64,000 nt of DNA from Sulfuritalea sp. (GTDB lineage Bacteria; Pseudomonadota; Gammaproteobacteria; Burkholderiales; Rhodocyclaceae): NCBI GenBank assembly GCA_016716965.1, contig JADJUP010000016.1, positions 14,612 to 78,611 of the forward strand, in the 5' to 3' direction. A program made the position numbers and the translations under genes. The first letter of the stretch is position 1, and each line of letters opens with the position of its first letter. Under the pieces are notes generated by a model, which was not told the DNA's origin, made no database searches, and saw only the letters and a list, made by a program, of their open reading frames with translations. Positions 16,497-25,785 of this stretch are shown one piece after another.

Positions 16497-17247
16497 GGCG
16501 TCCCTCGCCTTCGCGGAAGCGCCCGGCGCCGGCCTCGGCATCGCCGCTGGCCAGCGACGCCTGCCCGTGGCGGCACTCGTTCTTCAGCGCCTCGGCGAGC
16601 GGCAGGCCCCACTGCTCGTAGCTCGACAGGCGGTCGTGGCGCAGGCAGGTCTGCGGGAAGGCGGCGATCTGCGCCGCCAGTTCTTCGGCGGCCGCACGCG
16701 CTTCGCCCTCGGGCACCACGCGGTTGGCCAGCCCGAAGGCCAGCGCCTCCTCGGCGCCCACGGCGCGGCCAGTGAGCATCAGGTCCAGCGCGCGCGAATG
16801 CCCGATCAGGCGCGACAGCCGTATCGTGCCGCCATCGATCAGCGGCACGCCCCAGCGCCGGCAGAAGACGCCGAAAGTGGCGGTCTGCTCGACCACGCGC
16901 AGGTCGCACCACAGCGCCAGCTCCAGCCCGCCGGCCACGGCATAGCCGGAGACGGCGGCGATCACGGGTTTGGAGAGCAGCATGCGCGTCGGCCCCAGAG
17001 GAGCGTCGCCGTCTTCCTGCAGTGACCATTCGCCGGGGTTGGCGACAAAGGCCTTGAGGTCGGCGCCGGCGCAGAAATGCCCGTTGGCGCCGCACAGCAC
17101 GGCAACATGCTGCGTCGGATCGGCATCGAATTCGCGGAAGGCGTTGGCCAGCGCCTGCGCCGTGGCTCGGTCGATGGCGTTGCGCGCCGCGGGGCGGTCG
17201 ATGATGACCGTGGTCACCGCGCCGTTTCGCTGGATGTGAATGGTCAT
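16483..17247 (-). CDS. Enoyl-CoA hydratase/isomerase (crotonase family)
   Basis: A 254-aa crotonase with the oxyanion-hole motifs NGHFCAGADLKAF and SGYAVAGGLELALWCDL. In place of the second catalytic Glu region it reads RRWGVPLIDGGTIRL. It should hydrate or isomerise an enoyl-CoA in beta-oxidation. Member of the minus operon with transglutaminase-like, acyl-CoA dehydrogenase and TetR genes. Confidence 0.92.
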   Translation of the reverse strand: MTIHIQRNGAVTTVIIDRPAARNAIDRATAQALANAFREFDADPTQHVAVLCGANGHFCAGADLKAFVANPGEWSLQEDGDAPLGPTRMLLSKPVIAAVSGYAVAGGLELALWCDLRVVEQTATFGVFCRRWGVPLIDGGTIRLSRLIGHSRALDLMLTGRAVGAEEALAFGLANRVVPEGEARAAAEELAAQIAAFPQTCLRHDRLSSYEQWGLPLAEALKNECRHGQASLASGDAEAGAGRFREGEGRHGRF

Positions 17248-17259
17248 TGGGGCAAAGGC

Positions 17260-17355
17260 GATCTATCCGCAGATTTCGCAGATTCGCGCAGATTGAAATG
17301 CATGGAGTTGCCGGGTCCGAATCTGCGGAAATCTGCGAAATCTGCGGACGAATTG
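17260..17355. repeat. CGCAGATT-type inverted repeat, copy 1
   Basis: Left arm with tandem CGCAGATT units (CCGCAGATTTCGCAGATT then CGCAGATT), a ~30-bp loop, and a right arm with AATCTGCGGAAATCTGCG units. It fills the gap between the crotonase and transglutaminase-like genes. The same design occurs at 50755-50890. Confidence 0.7.
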
Positions 17356-17365
17356 GTTTTCGGAT

Positions 17366-18040
17366 TCACGTGGGCCTCAGCACCGATTCATGGTCGAAGT
17401 CGCCGCTGCGGCCTTCGCTGATCTCGATCAGCTTGGGATACATGCGGAACATGTCGGCCTTGAGTTGCTCGTAGGGCAGGTCGTCGAATTCGCCGCGCTG
17501 ATTGACGTATTCCATGTGGCGCTGGTTGGACGAGTTGTAGGGATGCATCAGCGAATCGTGCTCGCCGTCGAAATCCAGCGGCAGCACGCCGAAGCGCTGG
17601 CACATGCCGAGGTTGAAGGCCGGCGTCGCCTTGACCCAATGCCCGTCGAGCAGCAGGCTGACGTAGCCGTGCCAGGCGAAGAGGTCGGTGCCCATTAGCC
17701 GCGTCAGCTTCTCGGTCGAGAGGTGGTTCTTCACGTCGGCGAAGCCGGGCCGCGCCGGGATGCCGATGGCGCGCAGGCAGGCGCAGTAGAGGATGGCCTT
17801 GGGCACGCAGTAGCTGACGCCCTTGATCACCGTGGTGCTGGCGCGCATCGCCTCGCGCTGCATGCTGCTGGCGTAGGGGTCGTAGCGGATGTCGTCGCGC
17901 ACGGCGTAATAGAGGCTCAGCGCCTTCTCTTTCGCCGTGTCGCCAGCGCCGACTTTCGCGGCGACGAACTCGCGCACCGCCGGGTGCTCGTGGTCGATGA
18001 ATTCGGTGGCGGCCAGCCACTCCGGCTTGATCGCGCTCAT
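17366..18040 (-). CDS. Transglutaminase-like domain protein
   Basis: A 224-aa protein with the transglutaminase/cysteine-protease fold: catalytic Cys in GVSYCVPKAILY, His in FAWHGYVSLLLDG, then HWVKATPAFN where the third catalytic residue usually lies. Substrate unknown. Residues 28-36 (KVGAGDTA) come from the dispersed repeat, in the stretch before LYYAVRDDIRYDPY. Start overlaps the acyl-CoA dehydrogenase stop by 4 bp. Confidence 0.88.
   Translation of the reverse strand: MSAIKPEWLAATEFIDHEHPAVREFVAAKVGAGDTAKEKALSLYYAVRDDIRYDPYASSMQREAMRASTTVIKGVSYCVPKAILYCACLRAIGIPARPGFADVKNHLSTEKLTRLMGTDLFAWHGYVSLLLDGHWVKATPAFNLGMCQRFGVLPLDFDGEHDSLMHPYNSSNQRHMEYVNQRGEFDDLPYEQLKADMFRMYPKLIEISEGRSGDFDHESVLRPT
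17934..17960 (-). repeat. Dispersed 24-bp repeat, copy 3 (coding, transglutaminase-like)
   Basis: On the minus strand AAAGTCGGCGCTGGCGACAC then GGC. Encodes AKVGAGDTAKE, the same peptide as in the NlpC and transporter genes. Confidence 0.8.
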
Positions 18041-19705
18041 GCGGCCTCCGGCCAGGCGCGGGCGAGCAGCGTGGCGAAATCGGTGTTCGCCGCCAGCGTG
18101 CCGAAGGAGGCACCCCAGTGGCCCGGCGCAAGGCGCGAGGCGCAGAAGGCCTCGGCCACCGGCGCCGGGGCGTGGCGCAGCAGCAGCGCGCCCTGCATGG
18201 CCAGGGCGATGCCCTGCGTCAGTTCGCGGGCACGGATCTCGATGTCCTGCGGGTTTGACAGCCCCTTCTGCAATGCCCCGACGAAGGCGTCGAAGCTGCG
18301 GTTCCTGCCCAGCGCCGGGGTGATCTCGGCGGTCAGCACTTCGATGCTCTTCGGGTGGCGCGCCATGGCGCGCAGGGTGTCGAGGCACATCACGTTGCCC
18401 GAGCCTTCCCAGATCGAATTCAGCGGGCTTTGCTTGAACAGGCGCGGCATCGGGCCTTCATCGACGTAGCCGTTGCCGCCGTGCACTTCCATGGCCTCGG
18501 CCACCAGGGTCGGGCAGCGCTTGCAGATCCAGTATTTCGCCACCGGCGTGAGGATGCGGCGCAGCAGTGATTCGGATTCGTCCGTCCTGGGCGTCGAAGG
18601 CGCGCGCCAGGCGCATCGACAGCGCGGTCGCCGCCTCGACTTCCAGCGCCATGTCGGCCAGCACATTGCGCATCAGCGGCTGGTCCTTGAGCAGCTTGCC
18701 GAAGGCGGCGCGCAGGGAGGTGTGGTGCATGGCCTGCGACAGCGCGGCGCGCATGATGCCGGTGCTGCCGATCGCGCAATCCAGCCGCGTGTAGACGCCC
18801 ATCTCCAGCACGGTCGGGATGCCGCGGCCTTCCTCGCCCACCAGCCAGCCCATCGAGCCCCAGAACTCCATCTCGGTGCCGGCATTCGAGCGGTCGCCCA
18901 TCTTGTCCTTGAAGCGCTGGATGCGCATCTCGTTGAGCCGCCCGTCCGGCGTCCAGCGCGGCACGAAGAAGCACGACAGCCCCTTCGCCGTCTGCGCCGT
19001 GACCAGGAAGGCGTCGCACATCGGCGCCGAGAGGAACCACTTGTGTCCGGTGATGCGCCAGGTTCCCGGGTTTGCGTCACCTCCGTTGGCTTCGGCCCGC
19101 GTTGTGTTGGCGCGCACGTCCGAGCCGCCCTGCTTCTCGGTGAGGCCCATGCCTATCATCACGCCGGCCTTCTCCGCGGCCGGGATGAAGCGCCGGTCGT
19201 AGTCGCGCGACAGCAGTTTCGGCATCCACTCGCGGGCCAGTTCCGGCACGTGGCGCAGGGCCGGCACCGCGCCGTAGGTCATGGTGGTCGGGCACAGCGA
19301 GCCGCATTCGATCTCGGCGAACATCACGTAGGCGGCGGCACGGGCGACGTGGGCGCCGGGCTTGGGCTCGGCCCAGGGGCCGGTGTCGCAGCCGTTGCCT
19401 TTCAGCCAGCCCAGGCACTCGTGCCAGGAGGGATGGAAGTCGACTTCGTCGCGGCGGTTGCCATAGCGGTCGAAGAGCTTCAGCACCGGCGGGAAGGCGT
19501 TGGCCAGCCGGCCGTGTTCGATCCATTCCGCGCTGCCCACCTCGGCACCGCGCGCCATGAGCCAGTCCTGCGCCCAGCCGGCACCCTGCTGCGCCACGGC
19601 CTCCTGCAGCGGCAGGTTGCTGGCGTAGGCGTTGTAGTTCTCCAGCGCGCGGGCCTGGTTCAGCACCTCGTGCGTGGCGGTCATGATGGGTGGTGTGGGA
19701 ATCAT
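18037..19705 (-). pseudogene. Acyl-CoA dehydrogenase (AidB-like), frameshifted
   Basis: An acyl-CoA dehydrogenase of the AidB/isovaleryl type, about 555 aa when joined. N-terminal part through ARAFDAQD is in one frame; DESESLLRRILTPVAKYW and the rest (MEVHGGNGYVDEG, SIWEGSGNVMCLD) in another. The break is at about 18585, where GGACGGACGAA has one base too many. The ATG at 19705 has GAGGG six bases upstream. First gene of the minus operon, divergent from another acyl-CoA dehydrogenase. The flavin-site motifs are intact, so an assembly error is as likely as a dead gene. Confidence 0.85.
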
Positions 19706-19732
19706 GCGGAGCCCTCCGTGCGCAAGCGGGCA

Positions 19733-19783
19733 ATTCTTGTCCCGCCCCCTTTTCTTGTCAAGCAAGCGCTTGCTTGGTAGCAT
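19733..19783. promoter_or_regulatory. Divergent promoters with 18-bp palindromic operator
   Basis: CAAGCAAGCGCTTGCTTG (19759-19776) is a perfect palindrome. Plus promoter: TTGTCA (19755), 17-base spacer, TAGCAT (19778-19783); the palindrome fills the spacer. Minus promoter: TTGACA (19762-19757) with a weaker AAGAAT (19738-19733). One bound repressor would close both, and the TetR gene at 15.9 kb is the obvious candidate. Confidence 0.7.
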
Positions 19784-19815
19784 GGCGGCCCTTTCCGGAC
19801 ACGTGGAGAACCCCC

Positions 19816-20958
19816 ATGCTTTCGATCCCGCGCACCCTGTTCGACGAAGACCATGCCGCCTTTCGCGACACCGCCCGCCGCTTCATGGAGCAGGAGGTCG
19901 CACCGCACCACGCGCGCTGGGAGGAACAGACCCATGTCGATCGCGACATCTGGAACAAGGCGGGTGCCGCCGGTTTCCTCTGTGCCACCATGCCCGAGGA
20001 ATACGGCGGCGCCGGGGTGGACAAGCGCTTTTCGGTGGTGGTGATGGAAGAGGCCGCGCGCATCAATGCCACGGGGCTGGGCTGGGGCCTGCATTCGGAG
20101 ATCGTCGCGCCCTACCTGCTGCATTACGGCAGCGAAACGCTCAAGCGGAAATACCTGCCGAAGATGGCCAGCGGCGAGATGATCGGCGCCATTGCCATGA
20201 CCGAGCCGGCGGCCGGGTCCGACCTGCAGGGCGTGCGCACCACGGCTGTCCGCGACGGCGACCACTACGTGCTCAACGGATCGAAGATCTTCATCACCAA
20301 TGGTTACCTCTGCGACCTGGTCATCGTGGTGGCCAAGACGGACCCCGCCAAGGGCGCGAAGGGTACCAGCCTGCTGGTGGTCGATACCTCGATGGCCGGC
20401 TTCAGCAAGGCCAAGCCGCTGCACAAGGCCGGCATGAAGGCGCAGGACACCTGCGAGCTGTACTTCGACAACGTGCGCGTGCCGGCGGAGAACCTGCTCG
20501 GCGAGGAAGGCAACGGCTTCGTCTATCTCATGCAGGAGCTGCCCTGGGAGCGCCTGCAGATCGCGGTGATCGCCATGGCCTCGGCCGAAGCGGCGCTGGA
20601 CTGGACCATCCAGTACACGACCGAGCGCAAGGCCTTCGGCCAGGAGATCGCCAAGTTCCAGAACACCCGCTTCAAGCTGGCCGAACTGAAGACCGAAATC
20701 CAGATCGGCCGCGTCTTCGTCGATCGCTGCATCGAGCTGATCCTCGAAAACAAGCTCGATCCGGCGACGGCCTCGATGGCCAAGTACTGGTGCTCCGACC
20801 TGCAGTTCAAGGTCATGGACGAATGCGTGCAGCTGCACGGCGGCTATGGCTACATGTGGGACTACCCGATCACCCGCGCCTGGGCCGATGCCCGCGTGCA
20901 GCGCATCTACGGCGGCACCAACGAGATCATGAAAGAACTCATCAGCAGGAGTCTGTAA
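19816..20958 (+). CDS. Acyl-CoA dehydrogenase
   Basis: A 380-aa flavoprotein of normal length: AMTEPAAGSDLQG (flavin/substrate site), LNGSKIFITNG, and at the C-terminus QLHGGYGYMWDYP with RIYGGTNEIMKE. It takes the first step of beta-oxidation. GGAGAA precedes the ATG, which lies 26 bp after the predicted transcription start. It is followed by thiolase and a FadB-type fusion, giving a full cycle. Confidence 0.95.
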   Translation: MLSIPRTLFDEDHAAFRDTARRFMEQEVAPHHARWEEQTHVDRDIWNKAGAAGFLCATMPEEYGGAGVDKRFSVVVMEEAARINATGLGWGLHSEIVAPYLLHYGSETLKRKYLPKMASGEMIGAIAMTEPAAGSDLQGVRTTAVRDGDHYVLNGSKIFITNGYLCDLVIVVAKTDPAKGAKGTSLLVVDTSMAGFSKAKPLHKAGMKAQDTCELYFDNVRVPAENLLGEEGNGFVYLMQELPWERLQIAVIAMASAEAALDWTIQYTTERKAFGQEIAKFQNTRFKLAELKTEIQIGRVFVDRCIELILENKLDPATASMAKYWCSDLQFKVMDECVQLHGGYGYMWDYPITRAWADARVQRIYGGTNEIMKELISRSL

Positions 20959-22167
20959 TGGCCGAGGCATACATCTACGACGCCCTGCGCACGCCGCGCG
21001 GCAAGGGCAAGCAGGGCGGCGCGCTGAACCAGGCGACGCCCATCCATCTCGCGGCGACCGCCTTGCGCGCGCTGCGCGAGCGCAACCATCTCGACACCTC
21101 GAAGGTCGACGACGTCGTGCTCGGCTGCGTCGAGCCGGTGGGCGAGCAGGGCGCCGACATCGCCCGCGTCGCCGCGCTCTACGCCGACTACGCGATCAGC
21201 GCGCCGGGCGTCACCGTCAGCCGCTTCTGCGCCTCGGGGCTGGAGGCCTGCAACCAGGCCGCGGCCCAGGTCATGTCCGGCCAGGCCGACCTGGTGGTGG
21301 GCGGCGGTGTCGAGTCGATGTCGCGCGTGCCGATGTTCTCCTCGGGCGGCGCCTGGCCGATCGACCCGCAGGTGGCGGCCAAGACCGCCTTCGTGCCGCA
21401 GGGCATCTCTGCCGACCTGATCGCCACCAAGTGGGGCTTCTCGCGCAAGGACGTTGATGCCTACGCGCTGGAATCGCAGCGCCGCGCCAAGGCGGCGTGG
21501 GATGCCGGACATTTCAAGCGTTCCATCGTCCCGGTGAAGGACATCAACGGCCTGACCATGCTGGCCCACGACGAGTACATGCGTCCCGAAACCACCATGG
21601 AGTCGCTGGCCTCGCTCAAGCCCGCCTTCCAGGAGCAGGGCGAGAAGTACGGCTTCAACAGCGTGATGTTGCAGCGCTATCCGGAAGTGGAGCGCATCGA
21701 GCACGTGCATCACGCCGGCAACAGTTCCGGCATCGTGGATGGCGCGGCGGCCGTGCTCTTCGGCACCAAGGAGATGGGCGATGCGCTGGGCCTCAAAGCC
21801 GCGCGCGCGGATACGCTCCTTCGCTTCGGTCGGCTCCGAGCCCTCGATCATGCTCACCGGCCCCAGCTATGCCGCCGAGAAGGCCTTGAAGCGCGCCGGC
21901 ATGAAGGTCGGCGACATCGACCTCTTCGAACTCAACGAAGCATTCGCCGCCGTGGTGCTGCGCTTCATGCAGGTGCTGAACGTCGCGCACGACAGGATGA
22001 ACGTCAATGGCGGCGCCATCGCCATGGGCCACCCGCTGGGCGCCACCGGCGCCATGATCCTCGGCACCCTGCTCGACGAAATGGAGCGGCGCAATGTCGC
22101 CACGGGCCTCGCCACGCTCTGCGTCGGTGCAGGAATGGGTACCGCAACCATCATCGAGCGAGTCTGA
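20958..22167 (+). pseudogene. Acetyl-CoA C-acetyltransferase (thiolase), frameshifted
   Basis: A thiolase of about 402 aa when joined: active-site Cys in VSRFCASGLEACN, and in the second frame ELNEAFAAVVLRF, GGAIAMGHPLGATG and CVGAGMG. The frame breaks at about 21798, where CTCAAAGCCG has one A too many; without it the sequence reads LKPRARIRSFASVGSEP as in other thiolases. ATG overlaps the preceding stop by one base; one base separates its stop from the next ATG. Homopolymer error or recent mutation. Confidence 0.88.
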
Positions 22168-22168
22168 C

Positions 22169-24316
22169 ATGCTGAACTATTCCGTAGATGCAGAAGGCAT
22201 CGCCACCGTCGAATTCGATTACCCGGGCAAGTCGCAGAACATCCTCAACGCCGGATCCATGGGCGCCTACGCCGATGCGATGCAGAAGGCGCTGGCCGAT
22301 CCGGCGGTGAAGGGCATCGTGGTCGCCTCGGCGAAGAAGGATTTCATCGCCGGCGGCGACCTGGGAGAAATGGCGGGGTCCACCGATGCGGCAGCGTTTC
22401 ATGCCGCCATCGTCGGTTGGCACAAGCTCCTGCGCGGCATCGAACTGGGCGGCAAGCCGGTCGCCGCGGCGCTCAATGGCACCACCCTGGGCGGCGGCCT
22501 GGAAGTCGCGCTCGGCTGCCATTACCGCGTCGCCGCCGACAACCCCAAGGCGCGCTTCGGCTTTCCCGAGGTCACGCTCGGCCTGCTGCCCGGCGCCGGC
22601 GGAACCCAGCGCCTGCCGCGCCTCGCGGGCATGCAGGCGTCGGCCCCGCTGCTGATGGAAGGCAAGCGCCTCAAGGTGGCCGAGGCGCTGAAGATCGGCC
22701 TGATCCACGCCGTGGTGGAAGTCGGCGCTGAACGTACGGCGGCACGGCAATGGGTGCTGGCGGCCATCGCCTCGGGCGCCAAGCCGCTGCAGCCCTGGGA
22801 TGCCAAGGGCTTCAAGATTCCCGGCGGCGGCCCGAACACGCCGGGCGGAATGCAGATGCTGATGGCGGCCAACGCCATGCTGCGCGAAAAGACCTACGAC
22901 AACTACCCGGCGCCCAAGCACATCCTGTCCTGCGTCTATGAGGGTCTGTCGACCAACCTCGACACGGGCCTAGCGATCGAGGCGCGCTACTTCACCAACC
23001 TGGTGATGTCGTCGGTGTCGAAGAACATGATCCGCAGCCTGTTCTTCGGCATGCAGGAAGCCAACAAGCTGGCCTCGCGCCCGGCGGGCGTTGCACCGCA
23101 GAAGTACACGAAGGTCGGCATGCTCGGCGCCGGCATGATGGGCGCGGGCATCGCCATGTGCACCGCGCAGGCCGGCATCGAGGTGGTGCTGCTCGATACC
23201 AGCGCCGAGGCCGCCGCAAAGGGCAAAGCCTATGCCGCGAAGCAGTGGGGCAAGCAGGTGGCCAGGGGACGCATGACGCAGGACGCGGTGGATGCGCTGC
23301 TGGCGCGCATCCATCCCACCGCCGACTATGCCGACCTGAAGGGCTGCGAACTGGTGATCGAGGCCGTGTTCGAGAAGCGCGAGATCAAGGCCGAGGTCAC
23401 GAAAAAGACGGAAGCGGTGATCGCGGCCGACGCCATCTTCGCTTCCAACACCTCGACCCTGCCGATCACCGGCCTGGCCGAAGCCTCGGCGCGCCCGGGC
23501 AATTTCATCGGCCTGCATTTCTTCTCGCCGGCGGAAAAGATGCCGCTGGTCGAGATCATCGTCGGCAAGGCCACCAGCGACGAAACGCTCGCCCGTTCGA
23601 TGGACTACGTGCGCGCCATCGGCAAGACGCCGATCGTGGTCAATGATTCGCGCGGCTTCTACACCAGCCGCGTCTTCGGCACCTATGTCTCGGAGGGCAT
23701 GGCCCTGCTCGAAGAGGGCGTGCCGCCGGCGCTGATCGACAAGGCCGGGCTGATGGCCGGCATGCCGGTGGGACCGCTGGCGCTGGCCGACGAGGTGTCG
23801 ATCGAACTGGTGTACAAGATCGCGCAACAGACCAAGGCCGATATCGGGGCCGCCTATGTCGAGCGCGCGGCCGACCGCGTTGCGGCCAGGATGGTGGCCG
23901 AGCTCGGGCGCCTCGGACGCAAGTCGGGCGCGGGCTTCTACGACTATCCGGCGGAGGGACCGAAGCGGCTGTGGCCGGGGCTGGCGCAGCAGTTTCCGCA
24001 AAGAGTCGGCGCTGACGGTACGGCGCTGATCGGCATCGACGAAATCATCGAGCGCCTGATCCTCGTCCAGTCCGTCGAAACCGCGCGCTGCCTCGAAGAA
24101 AAGGTGCTGCGCGCGCCGATCGACGCCGACGTCGGGGCGATACTGGGCTGGGGCTATCCCCCTTTTCGCGGCGGGCCTATCGGCTGGCTGCACACGCTCG
24201 GCATGCCCGCGGCGGTGGCGACGCTCGACCGCCTGGCGGAACGTCATGGCCCGCGCTTTGCCGCGCCGAAGATCCTGCGCGACATGGCTGCCAGGGGAGA
24301 GCGTTTCTATCGATGA
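22169..24316 (+). CDS. FadB-type enoyl-CoA hydratase / 3-hydroxyacyl-CoA dehydrogenase
   Basis: A 715-aa bifunctional enzyme: N-terminal crotonase (ALNGTTLGGGLEVALGCHYR, FPEVTLGLLPGAGGTQR), then an NAD-binding dehydrogenase domain (VGMLGAGMMGAGIA, NTSTLPITGLA, GLHFFSPAEKMPLVEI) and C-terminal helical domain. It hydrates enoyl-CoA and oxidises the product in beta-oxidation. Two places, residues ~184-192 (VGAERTAA) and ~611-619 (VGADGTAL), match the dispersed repeat. Confidence 0.95.
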   Translation: MLNYSVDAEGIATVEFDYPGKSQNILNAGSMGAYADAMQKALADPAVKGIVVASAKKDFIAGGDLGEMAGSTDAAAFHAAIVGWHKLLRGIELGGKPVAAALNGTTLGGGLEVALGCHYRVAADNPKARFGFPEVTLGLLPGAGGTQRLPRLAGMQASAPLLMEGKRLKVAEALKIGLIHAVVEVGAERTAARQWVLAAIASGAKPLQPWDAKGFKIPGGGPNTPGGMQMLMAANAMLREKTYDNYPAPKHILSCVYEGLSTNLDTGLAIEARYFTNLVMSSVSKNMIRSLFFGMQEANKLASRPAGVAPQKYTKVGMLGAGMMGAGIAMCTAQAGIEVVLLDTSAEAAAKGKAYAAKQWGKQVARGRMTQDAVDALLARIHPTADYADLKGCELVIEAVFEKREIKAEVTKKTEAVIAADAIFASNTSTLPITGLAEASARPGNFIGLHFFSPAEKMPLVEIIVGKATSDETLARSMDYVRAIGKTPIVVNDSRGFYTSRVFGTYVSEGMALLEEGVPPALIDKAGLMAGMPVGPLALADEVSIELVYKIAQQTKADIGAAYVERAADRVAARMVAELGRLGRKSGAGFYDYPAEGPKRLWPGLAQQFPQRVGADGTALIGIDEIIERLILVQSVETARCLEEKVLRAPIDADVGAILGWGYPPFRGGPIGWLHTLGMPAAVATLDRLAERHGPRFAAPKILRDMAARGERFYR
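22718..22743 (+). repeat. Dispersed 24-bp repeat, copy 4 (diverged, coding)
   Basis: GAAGTCGGCGCTGAACGTAC then GGCGG; differs from the core at two or three positions. Encodes EVGAERTAA at the end of the crotonase domain of the FadB-type protein. Confidence 0.5.
23999..24028 (+). repeat. Dispersed 24-bp repeat, copy 5 (coding)
   Basis: AAAGAGTCGGCGCTGACGGT then ACGGCG. Encodes RVGADGTALIG in the C-terminal helical part of the FadB-type protein. Confidence 0.75.
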
Positions 24317-24339
24317 GTTATCTTATTAAAGAAATAGCC

Positions 24340-24356
24340 GCTTATCTTTGATAAGC
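24340..24356 (+). promoter_or_regulatory. Palindrome upstream of the Fic gene
   Basis: GCTTATC-TTT-GATAAGC, a perfect inverted repeat with a three-base spacer in an AT-rich 81-bp gap; a TTATCTT half-site lies nearby. It may be the operator for the C-terminal HTH of the Fic protein, or an RNA hairpin ending the fad transcript. Confidence 0.45.
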
Positions 24357-24397
24357 TTTCGGTTAATTAAAGCCAACTTACGCAGAGAGCTTGTTAC

Positions 24398-25561
24398 ATG
24401 GACAGAGGGGCAAGCGGTCGCTACGAGGTTACTGCCACCGCAGGAGAAGCGGTGCGCGCCTTTGTGCCCCACCCCTTGCCCCCCGAGCCGCCTCTCGATC
24501 TGACCGGCACCCGCCAGCGCTTGCTGGAGCAAGCCCTTCTGGCCTGTGGGCGTCTGGATGGTGTTTCTGCGCTGTTGCCCGACCCGGACCTGTTTCTATA
24601 CGGCTATGTTCGACGCGAAGCGGTGCTCTCCTCGCAAATCGAGGGCACCCAGTCGTCATTGTCCGATCTGCTGCTATTCGAACTCGACGAAGCGCCCGGC
24701 GCACCCTTCGACGATGTCGTTGAAATCTCCAATTACGTGGCCGCCATGGAGCACGCCATGGCGCGTTTGCGCGAAGGCTTCCCGCTGTCGAATCGCCTGT
24801 TGCGCGAAAGTCACGCCAAGCTCCTCGCGCGCGGTCGCGGTGCCGACAAACTGCCCGGTGAATTCCGTCGTTCGCAGAACTGGATTGGTGGCACGCGGCC
24901 GGGCAATGCGCGTTACGTCCCGCCGCCTCCCATGCTGGTCGAGGATTGCATGGCAGCCCTGGAACGCTTCATCCACGACGCTCAGGCGACGCTGCCCGAT
25001 CTGATCAAGGCGGCGGTCGTTCACGTCCAGTTCGAAACCATCCACCCTTTCCTAGACGGGAACGGTCGGGTCGGCCGGCTGCTGATTGCCTTGATGCTGC
25101 ATGAGTCGGGACTCCTGCGCCAGCCCCTGTTGTACTTGAGCCTGTATTTCAAGCAGCACAGGGATGAGTACTACCGCCTGCTCGACGCCGTTCGCCGCGA
25201 AGGCGACTGGGAGGCGTGGCTCGACTTCTTCCTCGAGGGCGTGGTGCAGACTGCCGGAGCAGCCGTGGATACCGCACAACGGCTGTTGGCCATGTTCCGC
25301 GATGACGAGCGCCGGATCGCATTGCTGGGGCGCAATACCGTAAGTGTGCTCAAGGTGTATGCCGTCCTTCGCACTCGGCCGGTTGCCGGAATCAACGATA
25401 TCGCAGCGCGCGCCGCAGTAACGTTTCCAACGGCATCGCGGGCCGTCGAAGCCCTCGTCGAGGCTGGCATCGTGCGCGAGCTGACGGGTGGGCGGCGCAA
25501 CCGGGTATTCGCCTACGACCGATATCTCGCCATGCTCAACGAAGGAATGGAACCGTTGTGA
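24398..25561 (+). CDS. Fic-family protein with C-terminal winged helix
   Basis: A 387-aa Fic protein with full active-site motif HPFLDGNGRVGRLL, so it should transfer AMP (or a related group) onto a protein. The autoinhibitory motif (S/T)xxxE(G/N) is present as SSQIEG near residue 80, before the Fic core, the class II arrangement. Residues ~310-375 form a winged helix (INDIAARAAVTFPTASRAVEALVEAGIV). It stands alone between the fad and liv operons with its own AT-rich upstream region. Confidence 0.93.
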   Translation: MDRGASGRYEVTATAGEAVRAFVPHPLPPEPPLDLTGTRQRLLEQALLACGRLDGVSALLPDPDLFLYGYVRREAVLSSQIEGTQSSLSDLLLFELDEAPGAPFDDVVEISNYVAAMEHAMARLREGFPLSNRLLRESHAKLLARGRGADKLPGEFRRSQNWIGGTRPGNARYVPPPPMLVEDCMAALERFIHDAQATLPDLIKAAVVHVQFETIHPFLDGNGRVGRLLIALMLHESGLLRQPLLYLSLYFKQHRDEYYRLLDAVRREGDWEAWLDFFLEGVVQTAGAAVDTAQRLLAMFRDDERRIALLGRNTVSVLKVYAVLRTRPVAGINDIAARAAVTFPTASRAVEALVEAGIVRELTGGRRNRVFAYDRYLAMLNEGMEPL

Positions 25562-25569
25562 GCGCTGCG

Positions 25570-25600
25570 AAAAAAGTCGGCGCTGACGATACGGTGATTT
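25570..25600 (+). repeat. Dispersed 24-bp repeat, copy 6 (intergenic)
   Basis: AAAAAAGTCGGCGCTGACGA then TACGGTGATTT, nine bases after the Fic stop codon. The rest of the 224-bp gap before livH shows no gene. Confidence 0.8.
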
Positions 25601-25785
25601 CGCCCGCTATTGGCCTGGCATTGGAAAGTTTTTGGACCAGCGAGTTTCCAGCCGAGTACCGAAACCTGGGACCAGATCAACCAGGATCATTTACTAGAGA
25701 TACGTTTCCGCTTCATGCATAATCGCCGCAGACTCTAAACGAGCAAGAAAATAAAACAGCAGTATTCCCGGAGGAGAGTTATCGG

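Noticed and set aside
17054..17080. GGTCGGCGCCGGCGCAG in the crotonase gene
   Set aside because: It encodes CAGADL, the conserved oxyanion-hole motif, so similarity is explained by the protein.
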